Source: Turicibacter sp. TJ11
GTDB lineage: Bacteria > Bacillota_I > Bacilli_A > MOL361 > Turicibacteraceae
NCBI RefSeq assembly: GCF_021497505.1
Contig: NZ_CP069349.1
Span: 1,886,001-1,950,000 of the forward strand
Direction: 5' to 3'
Length of the DNA: 64,000 nt
Of this stretch, positions 63,150-64,000 are shown in pieces. The notes beneath the pieces were generated by a model. It saw only the letters and a program-made list of their open reading frames with translations. It did not search any database and was not told the origin of the DNA. The first letter of the stretch is position 1. Each line of letters begins with the position of its first letter. A program made the position numbers and the translations under genes.

Positions 63150-64000
<851 letters not shown>

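Overview
The window is chromosomal DNA of a low-GC, endospore-type Firmicute (Bacillota). This rests on the sporulation/division block yabM-yabN-rqcP-yabP-yabQ-divIC-yabR-spoIIE-tilS-hpt-ftsH-hslO in Bacillus order, AT-rich spacers full of U-run terminators, G-rich Shine-Dalgarno sites and a 23S-5S-tRNA-Gly operon. The overall flavour resembles Turicibacter or a nearby gut Bacillota lineage, but no 16S is present and that assignment is only an impression.

Layout. 0-4.8 kb: a partial manganese exporter (mntP) behind a probable Mn2+ riboswitch, a phosphodiester glycosidase-like membrane protein, folP-folB-folK and a rubrerythrin. 4.9-17.1 kb: poorly characterised envelope and housekeeping genes (galU, TPR membrane protein, divergent methyltransferase, LRAT-domain protein, CpsB-type phosphatase, Cys-rich protein behind a CRP/FNR-like site, an IS4-family element, a lipoprotein, a sortase and a large membrane protein). 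17.2-17.45 kb: a probable stand-alone structured RNA, possibly 6S. 17.6-21.8 kb: a yclNOPQ-like siderophore ABC importer under a Fur box, with a divergent AraC-type regulator. 21.9-29.2 kb: a phosphodiesterase, small proteins, hslO, ftsH, hpt, tilS. 29.2-32.5 kb: a gene-free region with an unidentified structured segment and about 21 tandem copies of a 78-bp repeat. 32.5-39.1 kb: a short SpoIIE phosphatase with a Spo0A-type promoter, IS1182 copy 1, a MATE pump, yabR, divIC, yabQ, yabP. 39.1-47.0 kb: an inserted island with an orphan NMT1-like lipoprotein, a CUT1-type ABC importer, a MenA-like prenyltransferase and a cytoplasmic NMT1-like protein. 47.1-49.7 kb: the conserved block resumes (rqcP, yabN lacking MazG, yabM/spoVB). 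49.9-62.8 kb: oxidoreductase, two acetyltransferases, membrane dipeptidase, a MarR-controlled heterodimeric ABC exporter, IS1182 copy 2, a YjiH-like membrane protein and a tocopherol-cyclase-like protein. 62.9-64 kb: tRNA-Gly, 5S and the 3' part of 23S rRNA, all on the minus strand.

The most unusual items are the 78-bp array between spoIIE and tilS, whose hairpin arms vary in ways that keep pairing in minus-strand RNA; the prenyltransferase/ABC island splitting rqcP from yabP; the SpoIIE without a membrane domain; two unassigned structured RNA candidates; and the mosaic pair of IS1182 copies. Function calls come from motifs and gene order read by eye; no database search was run.
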